64,000 nucleotides of DNA from positions 558,001-622,000 of the forward strand of contig CAKOHZ010000001.1 of the NCBI GenBank assembly GCA_934086315.1, in the 5' to 3' direction. The notes below the pieces were generated by a model. That model was not told where the DNA came from. It did no database searches and saw only the letters and a program-made list of their open reading frames with translations. Made by a program: the position numbers and the translations under genes. This DNA is from an uncultured Bacilli bacterium. GTDB lineage: Bacteria; Bacillota_I; Bacilli_A; RF39; UBA660. Each line of letters opens with the position of its first letter. The first letter of the stretch is position 1. This document shows, in pieces, positions 7,846-16,238 of this stretch.

Positions 7846-10229
7846 TAAAAAATAAAAGTATTGTAGTAGCTTTAGGTGGAAATGCTCTTGGGAATAATCC
7901 TGAAGAGCAACTAAAGCTAGTTAAGAACACTGCTAAATCAATAGTAGATTTAGTTAGTGAAGGATATAATGTAGTTGTAAGCCACGGAAATGGACCTCAA
8001 GTGGGAATGATTAACCTAGCATTTGAGGAATCTAAAGACACACCAAATATGCCATTCGCAGAATGCGGTGCAATGAGTCAAGGATACATAGGTTATCACT
8101 TACAACAAGCAATTCAAGCAGAATTGAAAGCAAGGGATATCAATAAAGGATGTGCATCAGTAGTTACACAAGTACTTGTTGATAAAAAAGACCCGGCTTT
8201 TAATAATCCAGACAAACCTGTTGGATCGTTTTATACTAAAAAAGAAGCAGAAAAAATTGCTTCCGAAAGAGGATACACATTCACAGAAGATGCTGGAAGA
8301 GGCTATAGGAGAGTTGTACCTTCTCCTAAACCTATAGAAATAGTAGAACTTGATCTAATTAAAGACCTTTTAGATCAAGGAAATATTGTTATAGTATCAG
8401 GAGGAGGTGGAATACCTGTTATTAGAGAAGGTGATACTTTAAAAGGAGTAGCAGCTGTTATTGATAAAGATAGATCAAGCTCGCTTTTAGCGAGAAAACT
8501 TGATGCAGATATCTTATTAATACTTACTACTGTAGAAAAAGTAGCGCTTAAATATAACACAGAAAAGCAAATAAATATTCATGACTTAGAAGTATCTGAA
8601 GCAAAAAAATACATCAAATCTGGTGAATTTGCTAAAGGAAGTATGCTTCCAAAAGTAGAATCTTGTATAGATTTTTGTGAATATAAAGATGGCGTTGTTG
8701 GTATTATTACATCACTTGAATGTGCTAAAGAAGCAATCAATGAAGAAACAGGTACAATAATTAGAAATACAAAAAAAGGAGGCAAGAAAATGGCTAAAAC
8801 AAAGAAAAAAGAAAGAATGTCAGCCTTTACAATTATCTTCCTACTTATTATTGCTCTTGCATTAATTACTTTAATTCTTCCAAATGCAGCATTTGATGAA
8901 GCAGGAACAATAATTAATGGTAGCGGTGTAGTTAAAGCTAAAATTTCAAATATTTTACTTTCACCAATACTTGGTTTTGGAAGTGCTGTAGATGTTTGTG
9001 TATTCGTTCTTATACTTGGAGGATTCTTACAAGTAGTTACTAAATCAGGGGCATTAGAAAATGGTATTAAGGTCTTAGTTAAAAAATTAAAAGGAAATGA
9101 ATTAGTATTAATTCCAATACTAATGATAATATTCTCAATAGGTGGAACAACTTATGGAATGTTAGAAGAAACAGTTGGTTTCTATGCATTACTTGCATTT
9201 ACAATGGTAGCTGCAGGTATGGATACAATCGTTGCATCAGCAACTGTATTACTAGGTGCTGGAAGTGGTGTTTTAGGTTCAACTATTAACCCATTTGCAA
9301 CAGGAGCAGCAATCGCAGCTCTACCAGAAGGAATTACTATTAACCAAGGAATTATTATTGCTATTGGTACAGTATTATGGTTAGTATCATTAGGAATCTC
9401 AATGTTCTTCGTAATGAGATATGCTAAAAAAGTAAAAGCTGATAAAGGTTCAACTTTCTTATCATTACAAGAACAAAAGAAAATGGAAAAATTCAAAGAA
9501 AAAGATGAATCAAAAGAAGTTGTTCTTACTGGAAGACAAAAAGTTACTTTATGGATTTTCGGTATTACATTCTTAGTTATGATTATCGGATTTATTCCAT
9601 GGGGTGAATTTGGTATTACATTCTTTGATTCATGGACTGGTTGGTTAACAGGAACAGCTCTTGGTGGTTGGTACTTTAATGAATCAGCAGCATGGTTCTT
9701 CATAATGGCAATTGTTATTGGTATTATAAATGGATTTAGTGCTAATCAAATTATAGATGAATTTATTGCAGGTGCAAGGGATATTTTATCAGTTGTACTT
9801 ATCGTTGCAGTAGCACGTGGTGTTTATACATTAATGAGTCAAACATATTTAGATAACTATATTATTTATAATGTAGCAGATATGTTAAAAGGAACTCCTG
9901 TTGCATTATTTACACCTTGTAACTATTTACTACACATTGTACTTTCAGTACTTGTACCATCTAGTTCAGGTCTTGCAACTATTTCAACACCAATCATGGC
10001 TCCACTTGCAGCACAACTTGGTTATAGTGTAGAATCTACAATTATGACATTTGTTGCAGCAAACGGACTTGTAAATTTAATTACTCCAACTTGTGGAGCA
10101 ATTATGGGTGGCTTAGCTCTTGCAAAAGTTAATTACACAACTTGGGTTAAATGGGCTACTAAAGTTATAGTAACTATAGGTTTAGCTTCAATGGTAATCT
10201 TAACATTTGCATCAGTTATACTTTCTTAA
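7842..10229 (+). CDS. arcC: Carbamate kinase fused in frame to a YfcC-type membrane transporter
   Basis: One open frame of 795 codons. Residues 1-316 are a full-length carbamate kinase (carbamoyl phosphate + ADP to ATP): VVALGGNALG, SHGNGPQVG, SGGGGIPV, VIDKDRSSSLLA. Residues 317-795 are a complete YfcC/DcuC-family transporter with about 12 membrane segments, often found with arc genes where it is thought to exchange arginine and ornithine or related compounds. The junction has no stop codon but carries GGAGG (8778-8782) seven bases before an in-frame ATG (8790), as expected for a separate transporter gene. Both a fusion and a free transporter are therefore possible. The start is TTG, overlapping the arcA stop; no good ribosome site precedes it, so coupling to arcA is likely. 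Confidence 0.9.
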   Translation: MIKNKSIVVALGGNALGNNPEEQLKLVKNTAKSIVDLVSEGYNVVVSHGNGPQVGMINLAFEESKDTPNMPFAECGAMSQGYIGYHLQQAIQAELKARDINKGCASVVTQVLVDKKDPAFNNPDKPVGSFYTKKEAEKIASERGYTFTEDAGRGYRRVVPSPKPIEIVELDLIKDLLDQGNIVIVSGGGGIPVIREGDTLKGVAAVIDKDRSSSLLARKLDADILLILTTVEKVALKYNTEKQINIHDLEVSEAKKYIKSGEFAKGSMLPKVESCIDFCEYKDGVVGIITSLECAKEAINEETGTIIRNTKKGGKKMAKTKKKERMSAFTIIFLLIIALALITLILPNAAFDEAGTIINGSGVVKAKISNILLSPILGFGSAVDVCVFVLILGGFLQVVTKSGALENGIKVLVKKLKGNELVLIPILMIIFSIGGTTYGMLEETVGFYALLAFTMVAAGMDTIVASATVLLGAGSGVLGSTINPFATGAAIAALPEGITINQGIIIAIGTVLWLVSLGISMFFVMRYAKKVKADKGSTFLSLQEQKKMEKFKEKDESKEVVLTGRQKVTLWIFGITFLVMIIGFIPWGEFGITFFDSWTGWLTGTALGGWYFNESAAWFFIMAIVIGIINGFSANQIIDEFIAGARDILSVVLIVAVARGVYTLMSQTYLDNYIIYNVADMLKGTPVALFTPCNYLLHIVLSVLVPSSSGLATISTPIMAPLAAQLGYSVESTIMTFVAANGLVNLITPTCGAIMGGLALAKVNYTTWVKWATKVIVTIGLASMVILTFASVILS
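8778..8792 (+). promoter_or_regulatory. Internal ribosome binding site and start of the transporter moiety
   Basis: GGAGG, 7 nt, ATG in frame with the upstream kinase. Translation starting here gives a 479-residue stand-alone transporter beginning MAKTKKKERMSAF, the natural N-terminus of the family. Confidence 0.75.
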
Positions 10230-10238
10230 TAAAAAAAT

Positions 10239-10268
10239 AAAGCATTTCTTTGGAAATGCTTTTTTTTT
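10239..10268. terminator. Bidirectional terminator after the arc operon
   Basis: Stem AGCATTTC (10241-10248), loop TTTG, stem GAAATGCT (10253-10260), T8 downstream and an A-rich run upstream, so it can also stop the convergent gene at 10267. Confidence 0.85.
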
Positions 10269-10533
10269 ATATCATATACAAGTTGTCACTTACTTCATTA
10301 CCAGCAGACTCTAATTTTTGAAGTCTGGTGTCTAAATTCTTTATTTGTCTTTCAATTCTACTAATTCTATTATTTAATTCATCATTATTGTTATATCCCA
10401 TTTGTTCAGGAATAACATTAGGTCCATAAGCTTGATATTGACTGTTTATGTTGTAACCACTAGGTGGGATAAAAGCTCCTGGATTACTATAGCCTTGATT
10501 TAAATTCTGATAAAACATATCTCTATTATTCAT
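10267..10533 (-). CDS. Small Asn/Tyr-rich coiled-coil protein, unknown
   Basis: An 88-residue protein starting MNNRDMFYQNLNQGYSNP. The first half is rich in Asn, Gln, Tyr, Pro and Gly (NINSQYQAYGPN); the second half is a short predicted coiled coil (ELNNRISRIERQIKNLDTRL). The start at 10533 is preferred to upstream in-frame codons because AGGTGAT lies just before it. No signal peptide or membrane segment. The composition is reminiscent of small coat- or surface-associated proteins, but I cannot assign a family. Transcribed away from trmB. Confidence 0.6.
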   Translation of the reverse strand: MNNRDMFYQNLNQGYSNPGAFIPPSGYNINSQYQAYGPNVIPEQMGYNNNDELNNRISRIERQIKNLDTRLQKLESAGNEVSDNLYMI

Positions 10534-10553
10534 ATAATCACCTACAATAATAT

Positions 10554-10582
10554 ATGACAAAAGATAAAAGGTAGTGTATAAT
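10554..10582 (+). promoter_or_regulatory. Promoter of trmB
   Basis: ATGACA (10554-10559), 17 nt spacer, TATAAT (10577-10582). Confidence 0.7.
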
Positions 10583-10602
10583 ATTAATACGAGGTGAGAG
10601 TT

Positions 10603-11220
10603 TTGAGACTTAAACATATCAAAAATGCAGATGAAATAATATCAAAATCAAAATATTTAGTAAAAAATCCTAAAGAAAATAAAGGTAAATGGAATAAAGT
10701 ATTTAATAATGATAATAATATAGAAATAGAAATAGGCACTGGAAAAGGTAAATTCATAATTGAAAAAGCTATACAAAATCCTAATATAAATTTTATTGGT
10801 ATTGAAAAATACGATAGTCCTCTAGTAAGTGCAGTTAAAAAATTAGAGGAATTAGAACTAAATAATCTTAAATTAATTTGTTTTGATGCTTTAGAAATAG
10901 AAGAAGTTTTTGATCATGAGATAAATAAAATATATTTAAACTTTAGTGATCCATGGCCTAAAAAAAGACATACTAAAAGAAGACTTACTTCAAGTGTATT
11001 TTTAAATAAATATGATAGTCTTTTTAAGAATGAAAAACGTATTGAAATGAAAACAGACAATGATGATTTATACGAGTTTTCAATAGAATCACTTCTTGAA
11101 AATGGATACGATGTAATTAAAACAGATACTAATTACTTAGATACAATTAGAACTGAATACGAAGACAAATTCATAAGTTTAGGAAAAAACATTAATTATA
11201 TAAGTGTTGTTAAAAAATAA
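10603..11220 (+). CDS. trmB: tRNA (guanine-N7-)-methyltransferase
   Basis: Methylates G46 in the variable loop of tRNAs using S-adenosylmethionine. About 205 residues. The SAM site EIGTGKGKFI and the family signature DPWPKKRHTKRRL are both intact. I place the start at the TTG at 10603 (MRLKHIKNADE), with GAGGTGAG at 10591-10598 as ribosome site; a GTG at 10594 lies inside that site. It has its own promoter, back to back with the small gene at 10267-10533. Confidence 0.92.
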   Translation: MRLKHIKNADEIISKSKYLVKNPKENKGKWNKVFNNDNNIEIEIGTGKGKFIIEKAIQNPNINFIGIEKYDSPLVSAVKKLEELELNNLKLICFDALEIEEVFDHEINKIYLNFSDPWPKKRHTKRRLTSSVFLNKYDSLFKNEKRIEMKTDNDDLYEFSIESLLENGYDVIKTDTNYLDTIRTEYEDKFISLGKNINYISVVKK

Positions 11221-11226
11221 ATAATT

Positions 11227-11235
11227 TGCTATAAT
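11227..11235 (+). promoter_or_regulatory. Extended -10 promoter before the lipoprotein gene
   Basis: TGCTATAAT: an extended -10 with TATAAT at 11230-11235, 26 bases before the ATG; no clear -35 box. Confidence 0.55.
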
Positions 11236-11260
11236 TTTAATGTAGTAGGAGACAAGAAAA

Positions 11261-11875
11261 ATGTATAAAAAGATAATAGTCGTATTATGTTTATTGCTAT
11301 TTACTGGTTGTACTAATACATACTATATGAACAATCTTTCTTATGAAGAAATTTTGAATAATGCAACTAGTGAAGTAAATAACCTACATAATACTAATAA
11401 TAAAGGTTTTAAATATTTACTACCAAGTGGATTTAATATAACTAAAGATGATGGATTTAATCAAACATTAATATCACAAAATAATATATATTATCTAAAT
11501 GTTGATATCGTTAGTTATTATTATAAAAAAAACCTAAATGAGACTAAAAATATAGATGATTATTACTTTTATTCCTTTGATAAAAATGATTCCGAGGGAT
11601 ACTTAAGAATAAGAAAAAATAATGATAAATTTTTTGTTGAGTTGTGTTATAATTATGCTATAATAGAAGTAGAGGTAGAAGAAAGTAAGATAAAGTATGC
11701 AGTTTCAAGAGGAATAACTATTCTAAACTCTATAAAATATAATGATTCAGTAATAGAAAAACAACTTAATGATAGAGATTTAGATTCAAAAGAAACGGCA
11801 TACAAAATACCAGAACCTAAAGACAAAACTGAAAAGAAAAATGTTCTTGAGTATATGGATGATAACGAAGAATAA
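11261..11875 (+). CDS. Lipoprotein of unknown function
   Basis: A 204-residue protein with a lipoprotein signal (MYKKIIVVLCLLLFTGC), so probably attached to the outer face of the membrane through Cys17. The mature part has a compact domain ending in a basic-acidic tail; no known family recognised. TAGGAG precedes the ATG. It is followed at 17 bases by the acidic cytosolic gene at 11893 and then by two small envelope genes, so these four probably form an operon. Confidence 0.65.
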   Translation: MYKKIIVVLCLLLFTGCTNTYYMNNLSYEEILNNATSEVNNLHNTNNKGFKYLLPSGFNITKDDGFNQTLISQNNIYYLNVDIVSYYYKKNLNETKNIDDYYFYSFDKNDSEGYLRIRKNNDKFFVELCYNYAIIEVEVEESKIKYAVSRGITILNSIKYNDSVIEKQLNDRDLDSKETAYKIPEPKDKTEKKNVLEYMDDNEE

Positions 11876-11892
11876 AAGAAAGAGGTGCAATT

Positions 11893-12759
11893 GTGAAGCT
11901 TTTAAATAAACTTAAAAATATATTCTATGATGAAGAATATGTTGATGAACCTGAAGCTGAAATAAAAAAAGTTGATAAAGTAGTAAAGAAAGAAAAAGAA
12001 GTTGAAGAAAAACCTAGAGTAGAAGAAATTAAAATAACTAGAGATGAACCAAAATGTGAAGTAGAAGAAGTTAAAAGGGTAGTAGAAGAACCAAAGAAAG
12101 ATAATAACTTTAGTGAAAGAGAATTATTCAGAAGTGAAAGAACATTCAATTTTACAGAGTTTGATGAAGATGAAGTTGATTTACCACCAAGAAGAAGTGT
12201 ACTTAATCCTGAACCTAAAGTAACTAAGAGACAAGAAGTACAAAAACCTGCAATACCAGAACAACCAAAAATCTTTAAACCAAGTCCTATTATTTCACCA
12301 ATTTATGGAATACTAGATAAAGACTATAAAAAAGATGAAGTTGTAACTAAAACAGTAACTAAAAAAGAAGAACCAGTTATAAAAGATTCAGCAAGTACAT
12401 ATGATACTGTTAGAAGAAAAGCATATGGTACACTTGAAGATGAATTAGAAGATACACTAAATTCAATGAATAAATTAACTCCAGAAGTAATAAGCAACGA
12501 AATAAATAAAATAGATGAATCAGTTAATGAACTAGATAAAAAAACAAGCAAAATAGAAGACATAATTAGTAAGATTGAAAGTACTACTTCTGATGTTTCA
12601 GTAGGAGAGTTAGAAGATAAAATGAAACTTGAACACTTCGATGATACTGATGATGAAGAAGATGGTAATAGTGAAATAGAAAAAACTATGACTAATAGTA
12701 CTTTAGAGCATGATCTATTTAATTTAATAGATTCAATGTATGATGATAAGGAGGATTAG
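11893..12759 (+). CDS. Acidic, mostly disordered cytosolic protein (SepF-like start), unknown
   Basis: 288 residues starting with GTG (AGAGGTG upstream). The N-terminus MKLLNKLKNIFYDEEYVDEP looks like a membrane-targeting amphipathic helix followed by an acidic stretch, as in SepF, but no SepF core follows. The centre is long, charged and probably disordered; a conserved-looking block FKPSPIISPIYGILDKDYKK lies near residue 135. The C-terminal third is helical and coiled-coil-like (INKIDESVNELDKKTSKIED). Similar proteins occur in this part of the Bacilli as hypothetical proteins. Position beside DUF948- and YtxH-like genes suggests an envelope or division role, which is inference. Confidence 0.55.
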   Translation: MKLLNKLKNIFYDEEYVDEPEAEIKKVDKVVKKEKEVEEKPRVEEIKITRDEPKCEVEEVKRVVEEPKKDNNFSERELFRSERTFNFTEFDEDEVDLPPRRSVLNPEPKVTKRQEVQKPAIPEQPKIFKPSPIISPIYGILDKDYKKDEVVTKTVTKKEEPVIKDSASTYDTVRRKAYGTLEDELEDTLNSMNKLTPEVISNEINKIDESVNELDKKTSKIEDIISKIESTTSDVSVGELEDKMKLEHFDDTDDEEDGNSEIEKTMTNSTLEHDLFNLIDSMYDDKED

Positions 12760-12761
12760 AA

Positions 12762-13055
12762 ATGAGTTTAGCAGAAGCACTACCTATAGTAATTTACTTT
12801 TTATTAATAGTACTTCTAGTTGTAGCAATATGGATTGGTATCAAACTAATTATCACAATGAATAAAGTTGATGATATTTTAGAAGATATCTCAGAAAAAG
12901 CAAAATCATTAGATAAACTATTTAGTATTATTGATTTTGCAACTGATAGAGTATCCATGGTAAGTGATACAGTAATTAATTTTGTATCAAGTGCAGTTAG
13001 TAAAATATTTAAAAAAAGAAATACAAAGAAAGTGAAGGTTGATGACGATGAATAA
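12762..13055 (+). CDS. DUF948-like single-span membrane protein
   Basis: 97 residues: one N-terminal membrane helix (about residues 6-30, IVIYFLLIVLLVVAIWIGI) and a helical cytoplasmic part (KVDDILEDISEKAKSLDKLF) with a basic C-terminus. This matches the DUF948 pattern, whose genes commonly pair with YtxH genes in Firmicutes. Two bases separate it from the upstream stop (AAGGAGG before the ATG), and it overlaps ytxH-like by eight bases. Confidence 0.65.
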   Translation: MSLAEALPIVIYFLLIVLLVVAIWIGIKLIITMNKVDDILEDISEKAKSLDKLFSIIDFATDRVSMVSDTVINFVSSAVSKIFKKRNTKKVKVDDDE

Positions 13056-13476
13056 GGAAAGAAAAGGCGGATTTGGAAAATTCGTAGGAGGACTAGCAAT
13101 TGGTGCTGGATTAGGTTTATTATTTGCTCCAGATAAAGGAAAAAATACTAGAAAAGTTCTTAAAAAGAAAGTTGATGAATTACTAGATAAACTAAGAGAA
13201 GTTGATTTAGATGAAGTAAAAGATGAATTATTATTTAAAGCAGAAACACTTCAAGCAGAACTTGCTTCATTAGATAAAGAAAAAGCTAAAGATTTAGCTT
13301 TAGAACAAGCACAAAAAATTAAAGAAAAAGCTGAAGAGCTTTATAAATATGCTATCGAAAAAAGTACTCCAGTAGTTGAAAAAGCAGCTGATGAAGTAAG
13401 AAAACAAGCTTTAAAAGTTGTTAAAGAAATTCAAGAAAAATTAGAAGAAGATAATAAATCTAAAAAAAATAAATAA
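13048..13476 (+). CDS. YtxH-domain protein
   Basis: 142 residues. The glycine-rich membrane helix FGKFVGGLAIGAGLGLLFAP followed by DKGKNTRKVLKKKVDELL is the YtxH signature; the rest is a long charged helix. The start at 13048 is chosen over the ATG at 13042 because GAAGG (13034-13038) is nine bases upstream. YtxH proteins are general-stress or envelope-associated in Bacillus; precise role unknown. Last gene of the cluster starting at 11261. Confidence 0.75.
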   Translation: MNKERKGGFGKFVGGLAIGAGLGLLFAPDKGKNTRKVLKKKVDELLDKLREVDLDEVKDELLFKAETLQAELASLDKEKAKDLALEQAQKIKEKAEELYKYAIEKSTPVVEKAADEVRKQALKVVKEIQEKLEEDNKSKKNK

Positions 13477-13483
13477 TTAAAAT

Positions 13484-13512
13484 AAAAATATTGCATAAGG
13501 CAATATTTTTTT
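13484..13512. terminator. Bidirectional terminator between ytxH-like and mscS-like genes
   Basis: Perfect 11-bp stem AAAAATATTGC (13484-13494), loop ATAAG, GCAATATTTTT (13500-13510), with T runs on both strands. Confidence 0.85.
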
Positions 13513-14390
13513 TATTCATTAGAATATAGCTTTATCTTACCATTATTAGCTGATATAAGTATTTGATTCCATATTTCACTTTCAACATTTCTAACTTTCT
13601 TAGGATGAACTAAAAATCTTATGGTAAGTAATACATAATTATCAACTATTTTAGTATAAATAATAGGATCTAATTTATTATAATAGATTCTATAATCTCC
13701 AGTAGCATTATCAAGTTGTCTTTCCATCTTATTAGGAATAGATGATACTACTTGATTGTTTTTAATAATTCTATAAAGTTCTTTTTTAGTTTTTATAACA
13801 TTACTATCAATAGGTACTTTAATAGACATTTCCTTCCATATATATTTAAATGCTTTAGAATAATTCTTTAAATACTCTGTAAATATCTTTGATGCAGGTA
13901 CTTGAATAATAATACCAGTACTTTGTTCACCTTCATCTTCACCACGTACTTCAAGAATTTCAAAAGATAAAATACTAATATTTATAACATCCCCAATAGA
14001 ATTACCAATAGCAATTCTGTCTTCCACCTTAAATGGTTTAGCAACCTTTATATAAATACCAGAAAAGAAATTAACTACAATATCTCTAACAGCTAAGGTT
14101 AATGCCGCTGATATAACACTAATAAAAGTCAAAAAATCTTTAAAGTAATCTTGCCATATAAGAAAGAAACAAAGTATAGTTAAAATCGTACACATAAGTT
14201 TAACTCTCTTATTTAAATTATATTTCTTCTTATCATTAGGATTAAAACGATTATTAATAACCTCAATAATTTTATATATTAGTTTAAACACAAAGAATAC
14301 AAATAAAGATTGAAATATTGACAAGATATACTTTTCATCTAAAGAAGTAAAATTAGCTATATAAACTATTATTTTATTGATATATTTCAT
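13512..14390 (-). CDS. MscS-family mechanosensitive channel
   Basis: 292 residues: three N-terminal membrane segments, then the pore-lining helix and beta domain region (AALTLAVRDIVVNFFSGIYI, KPFKVEDRIAIGNSIGDV) characteristic of small-conductance mechanosensitive channels. They open under membrane tension and release solutes on hypo-osmotic shock. The start MKYINK at 14390 has AAAGGATG upstream; the longer frame to 14438 lacks a site. Single gene, convergent with the YtxH cluster. Confidence 0.85.
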   Translation of the reverse strand: MKYINKIIVYIANFTSLDEKYILSIFQSLFVFFVFKLIYKIIEVINNRFNPNDKKKYNLNKRVKLMCTILTILCFFLIWQDYFKDFLTFISVISAALTLAVRDIVVNFFSGIYIKVAKPFKVEDRIAIGNSIGDVINISILSFEILEVRGEDEGEQSTGIIIQVPASKIFTEYLKNYSKAFKYIWKEMSIKVPIDSNVIKTKKELYRIIKNNQVVSSIPNKMERQLDNATGDYRIYYNKLDPIIYTKIVDNYVLLTIRFLVHPKKVRNVESEIWNQILISANNGKIKLYSNE

Positions 14391-14509
14391 ATTATCATCC
14401 TTTCTACCTAAAATAAGCAGGTCAAAATAATATAGCATACATAATAAAAATCTTTAAGTTAAAAAATATATTTTTTTAAAATTTTACATAAAATGTGTAA
14501 ACAAATCAA

Positions 14510-14538
14510 TTGATTAATATTTTTAATTGTGTTATAAT
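14510..14538 (+). promoter_or_regulatory. Promoter of the T-box/proS unit
   Basis: TTGATT (14510-14515), 17 nt spacer, TATAAT (14533-14538). Confidence 0.8.
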
Positions 14539-14546
14539 CTATTCAT

Positions 14547-14736
14547 AAATTTGCTTGAGGAATGTTATTAAATCCCTTTTTACAGTGATTCTAGGATAGT
14601 GAAAACTAGATAATATATTTATTAACTCCTACCTCTATATATGCAAATTCGGCTCAAAAAGTCGTTAAAAAAGAAAGATAAATAAAGGATGGTACCGTCA
14701 TAATGACTCCTTGGTAACCATTCTTTTTATTTTAGG
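14547..14736 (+). ncRNA. T-box leader specific for tRNA-Pro
   Basis: This fills most of the 360-base gap before the second proS. Stem I closes with AATTTGC (14548-14554) and GCAAATT (14643-14649); inside it GAGG (14557-14560) pairs with CCTC (14632-14635). Just 5' of that arm, after one A, the specifier triplet is CCT (14628-14630), a proline codon. The T-box core AGGATGGTACCG lies at 14686-14697. The terminator pairs GGATGGTACC (14687-14696) with GGTAACCATTC (14713-14723), followed by T5. Known mechanism: uncharged tRNA-Pro pairs with the specifier and the T-box bulge and stabilises the antiterminator, turning on the synthetase when proline is scarce. Confidence 0.9.
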
Positions 14737-14749
14737 AAGGAATAAAAAT

Positions 14750-16171
14750 ATGAAAAATGAAAAAATTACTGAAAGAAGTAAAGACTTTGCATCTTGGTAT
14801 ACAGATGTAGTAAAAGCTGCTCATTTAGCAGAATATTCAAATGTAAAAGGATTTATTATTTTTGAACCTAACGGGTATGCAATATGGGAAAATATTCAAA
14901 AAGTAATGGACAATATGTTTAAAGAATTAGGACATCAAAATGTTTATTTACCAGTTATGATACCAGAGAATTTACTTAAGAAAGAAGGAGAATTAGTAGA
15001 AGGATTTGCTCCAGAAGTGGCTTGGGTAACAGAAGGTGGAAGTAATAAATTAGAAGAAAGATTAGCATTTCGACCTACAAGTGAATCATTATTTAGTGAT
15101 TACTATAAGAATGTAGTAAAAACATATAGAGATTTACCAAAATTATATAATCAATGGTGTAATGTAATTAGATGGGAAAAAGAAACAAGACCATTCTTAA
15201 GAAGTAGAGAATTCTTATGGCAAGAAGGACATACTGTTCATGCTACTGAAAAGGAAGCAATGGAAGAAACAGACAGAATGTTAAACACATACAAAAGATT
15301 CTTTGAAGAATATCTTGCTATCCCAGTTGTAACAGGAAGAAAAACTGAAAAAGAAAAATTTGCAGGAGCAGAATATACTTTAACAGTAGAAGCAATGATG
15401 CAAAACGGAGTATGTCTTCAATCTGCAACTAGTCATTATTTTGGACAAAAATTTGCTAAAGCATATGATGTAAAATTTGTAAATAAAGATAATAAATTTG
15501 AATATTGTTATCAAACATCATGGGGATCAACTACAAGAATGATAGGAGCATTAATAATGGTTCATGGAGATGATAAAGGTTTAGTATTACCACCAAAAAT
15601 TGCTCCAAAACAAGTATGTATAGTGCCTATTAAAATTACTGATGAATTACTTGAAGTATGTAATAAATTAAATAATGAATTACATAAAAATAATATAACT
15701 TCATATATAGATACATCTGATAAGAGCGCAGGATTCAAATTCGCAGAAGCTGAAGTAAATGGTATACCTGTAAGAATAGAAGTAGGTCCAAGAGATCTAG
15801 AAAATAATAAAGTAACCATTGTTAGAAGAGACACAAGTGAAAAAGAACTTACAAATGTTGATGAAGTTTTAAATAATGTACAAAGATTATTAACAGATAT
15901 CCAAGATAATCTATATAATAAAGCACTTGAAAATACAAAGAGTAGAACATACGATGCAAAAACACTAAAAGATGTAGAAGAAATAATGAATAATCATCCA
16001 GGTTTTGTAAATGCACATTGGTGTGGTGACCTTGAATGTGAATTAAAAATGAAAGAAATAAAAGGAACAAAATCAAGATGTATTACAGAAACAAAAGATT
16101 ATGAAGATGAAGTATGTGTAGTATGTGGTAAAAAAGCAAAACACAAAGTAGTTTGGGGTATACAATATTAA
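14750..16171 (+). CDS. proS: Prolyl-tRNA synthetase, archaeal/eukaryal type (T-box controlled)
   Basis: 473 residues. Class II synthetase with RWEKETRPFLRSREFLWQE (motif 2), GSTTRMIGALIMVHGD (motif 3), an anticodon-binding domain and a C-terminal zinc-binding domain (WCGDLEC ... CVVCGKKAKHK) ending in tyrosine (WGIQY). No INS editing domain interrupts the catalytic core, so this is the ProRS type 3 form, unlike the copy at 4112-5812. The start at 14750 (MKNEKITERS) follows AGGAAGG; the frame upstream lies in the T-box terminator. Having both types is known from some Bacillus. The T-box suggests this copy responds to proline starvation. Confidence 0.93.
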   Translation: MKNEKITERSKDFASWYTDVVKAAHLAEYSNVKGFIIFEPNGYAIWENIQKVMDNMFKELGHQNVYLPVMIPENLLKKEGELVEGFAPEVAWVTEGGSNKLEERLAFRPTSESLFSDYYKNVVKTYRDLPKLYNQWCNVIRWEKETRPFLRSREFLWQEGHTVHATEKEAMEETDRMLNTYKRFFEEYLAIPVVTGRKTEKEKFAGAEYTLTVEAMMQNGVCLQSATSHYFGQKFAKAYDVKFVNKDNKFEYCYQTSWGSTTRMIGALIMVHGDDKGLVLPPKIAPKQVCIVPIKITDELLEVCNKLNNELHKNNITSYIDTSDKSAGFKFAEAEVNGIPVRIEVGPRDLENNKVTIVRRDTSEKELTNVDEVLNNVQRLLTDIQDNLYNKALENTKSRTYDAKTLKDVEEIMNNHPGFVNAHWCGDLECELKMKEIKGTKSRCITETKDYEDEVCVVCGKKAKHKVVWGIQY

Positions 16172-16226
16172 TTGTAAAGTAATATAGTTTTAATATAGAT
16201 TACACCTAATTTTCACATTAGATAAA

Positions 16227-16232
16227 TATAAT
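16227..16232 (+). promoter_or_regulatory. -10 box of the small RNA candidate
   Basis: TATAAT at 16227-16232; the -35 region is poor (TTACAC at 16200-16205, 21 nt away). Transcription would start near 16239. Confidence 0.45.
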
Positions 16233-16238
16233 GGATAC

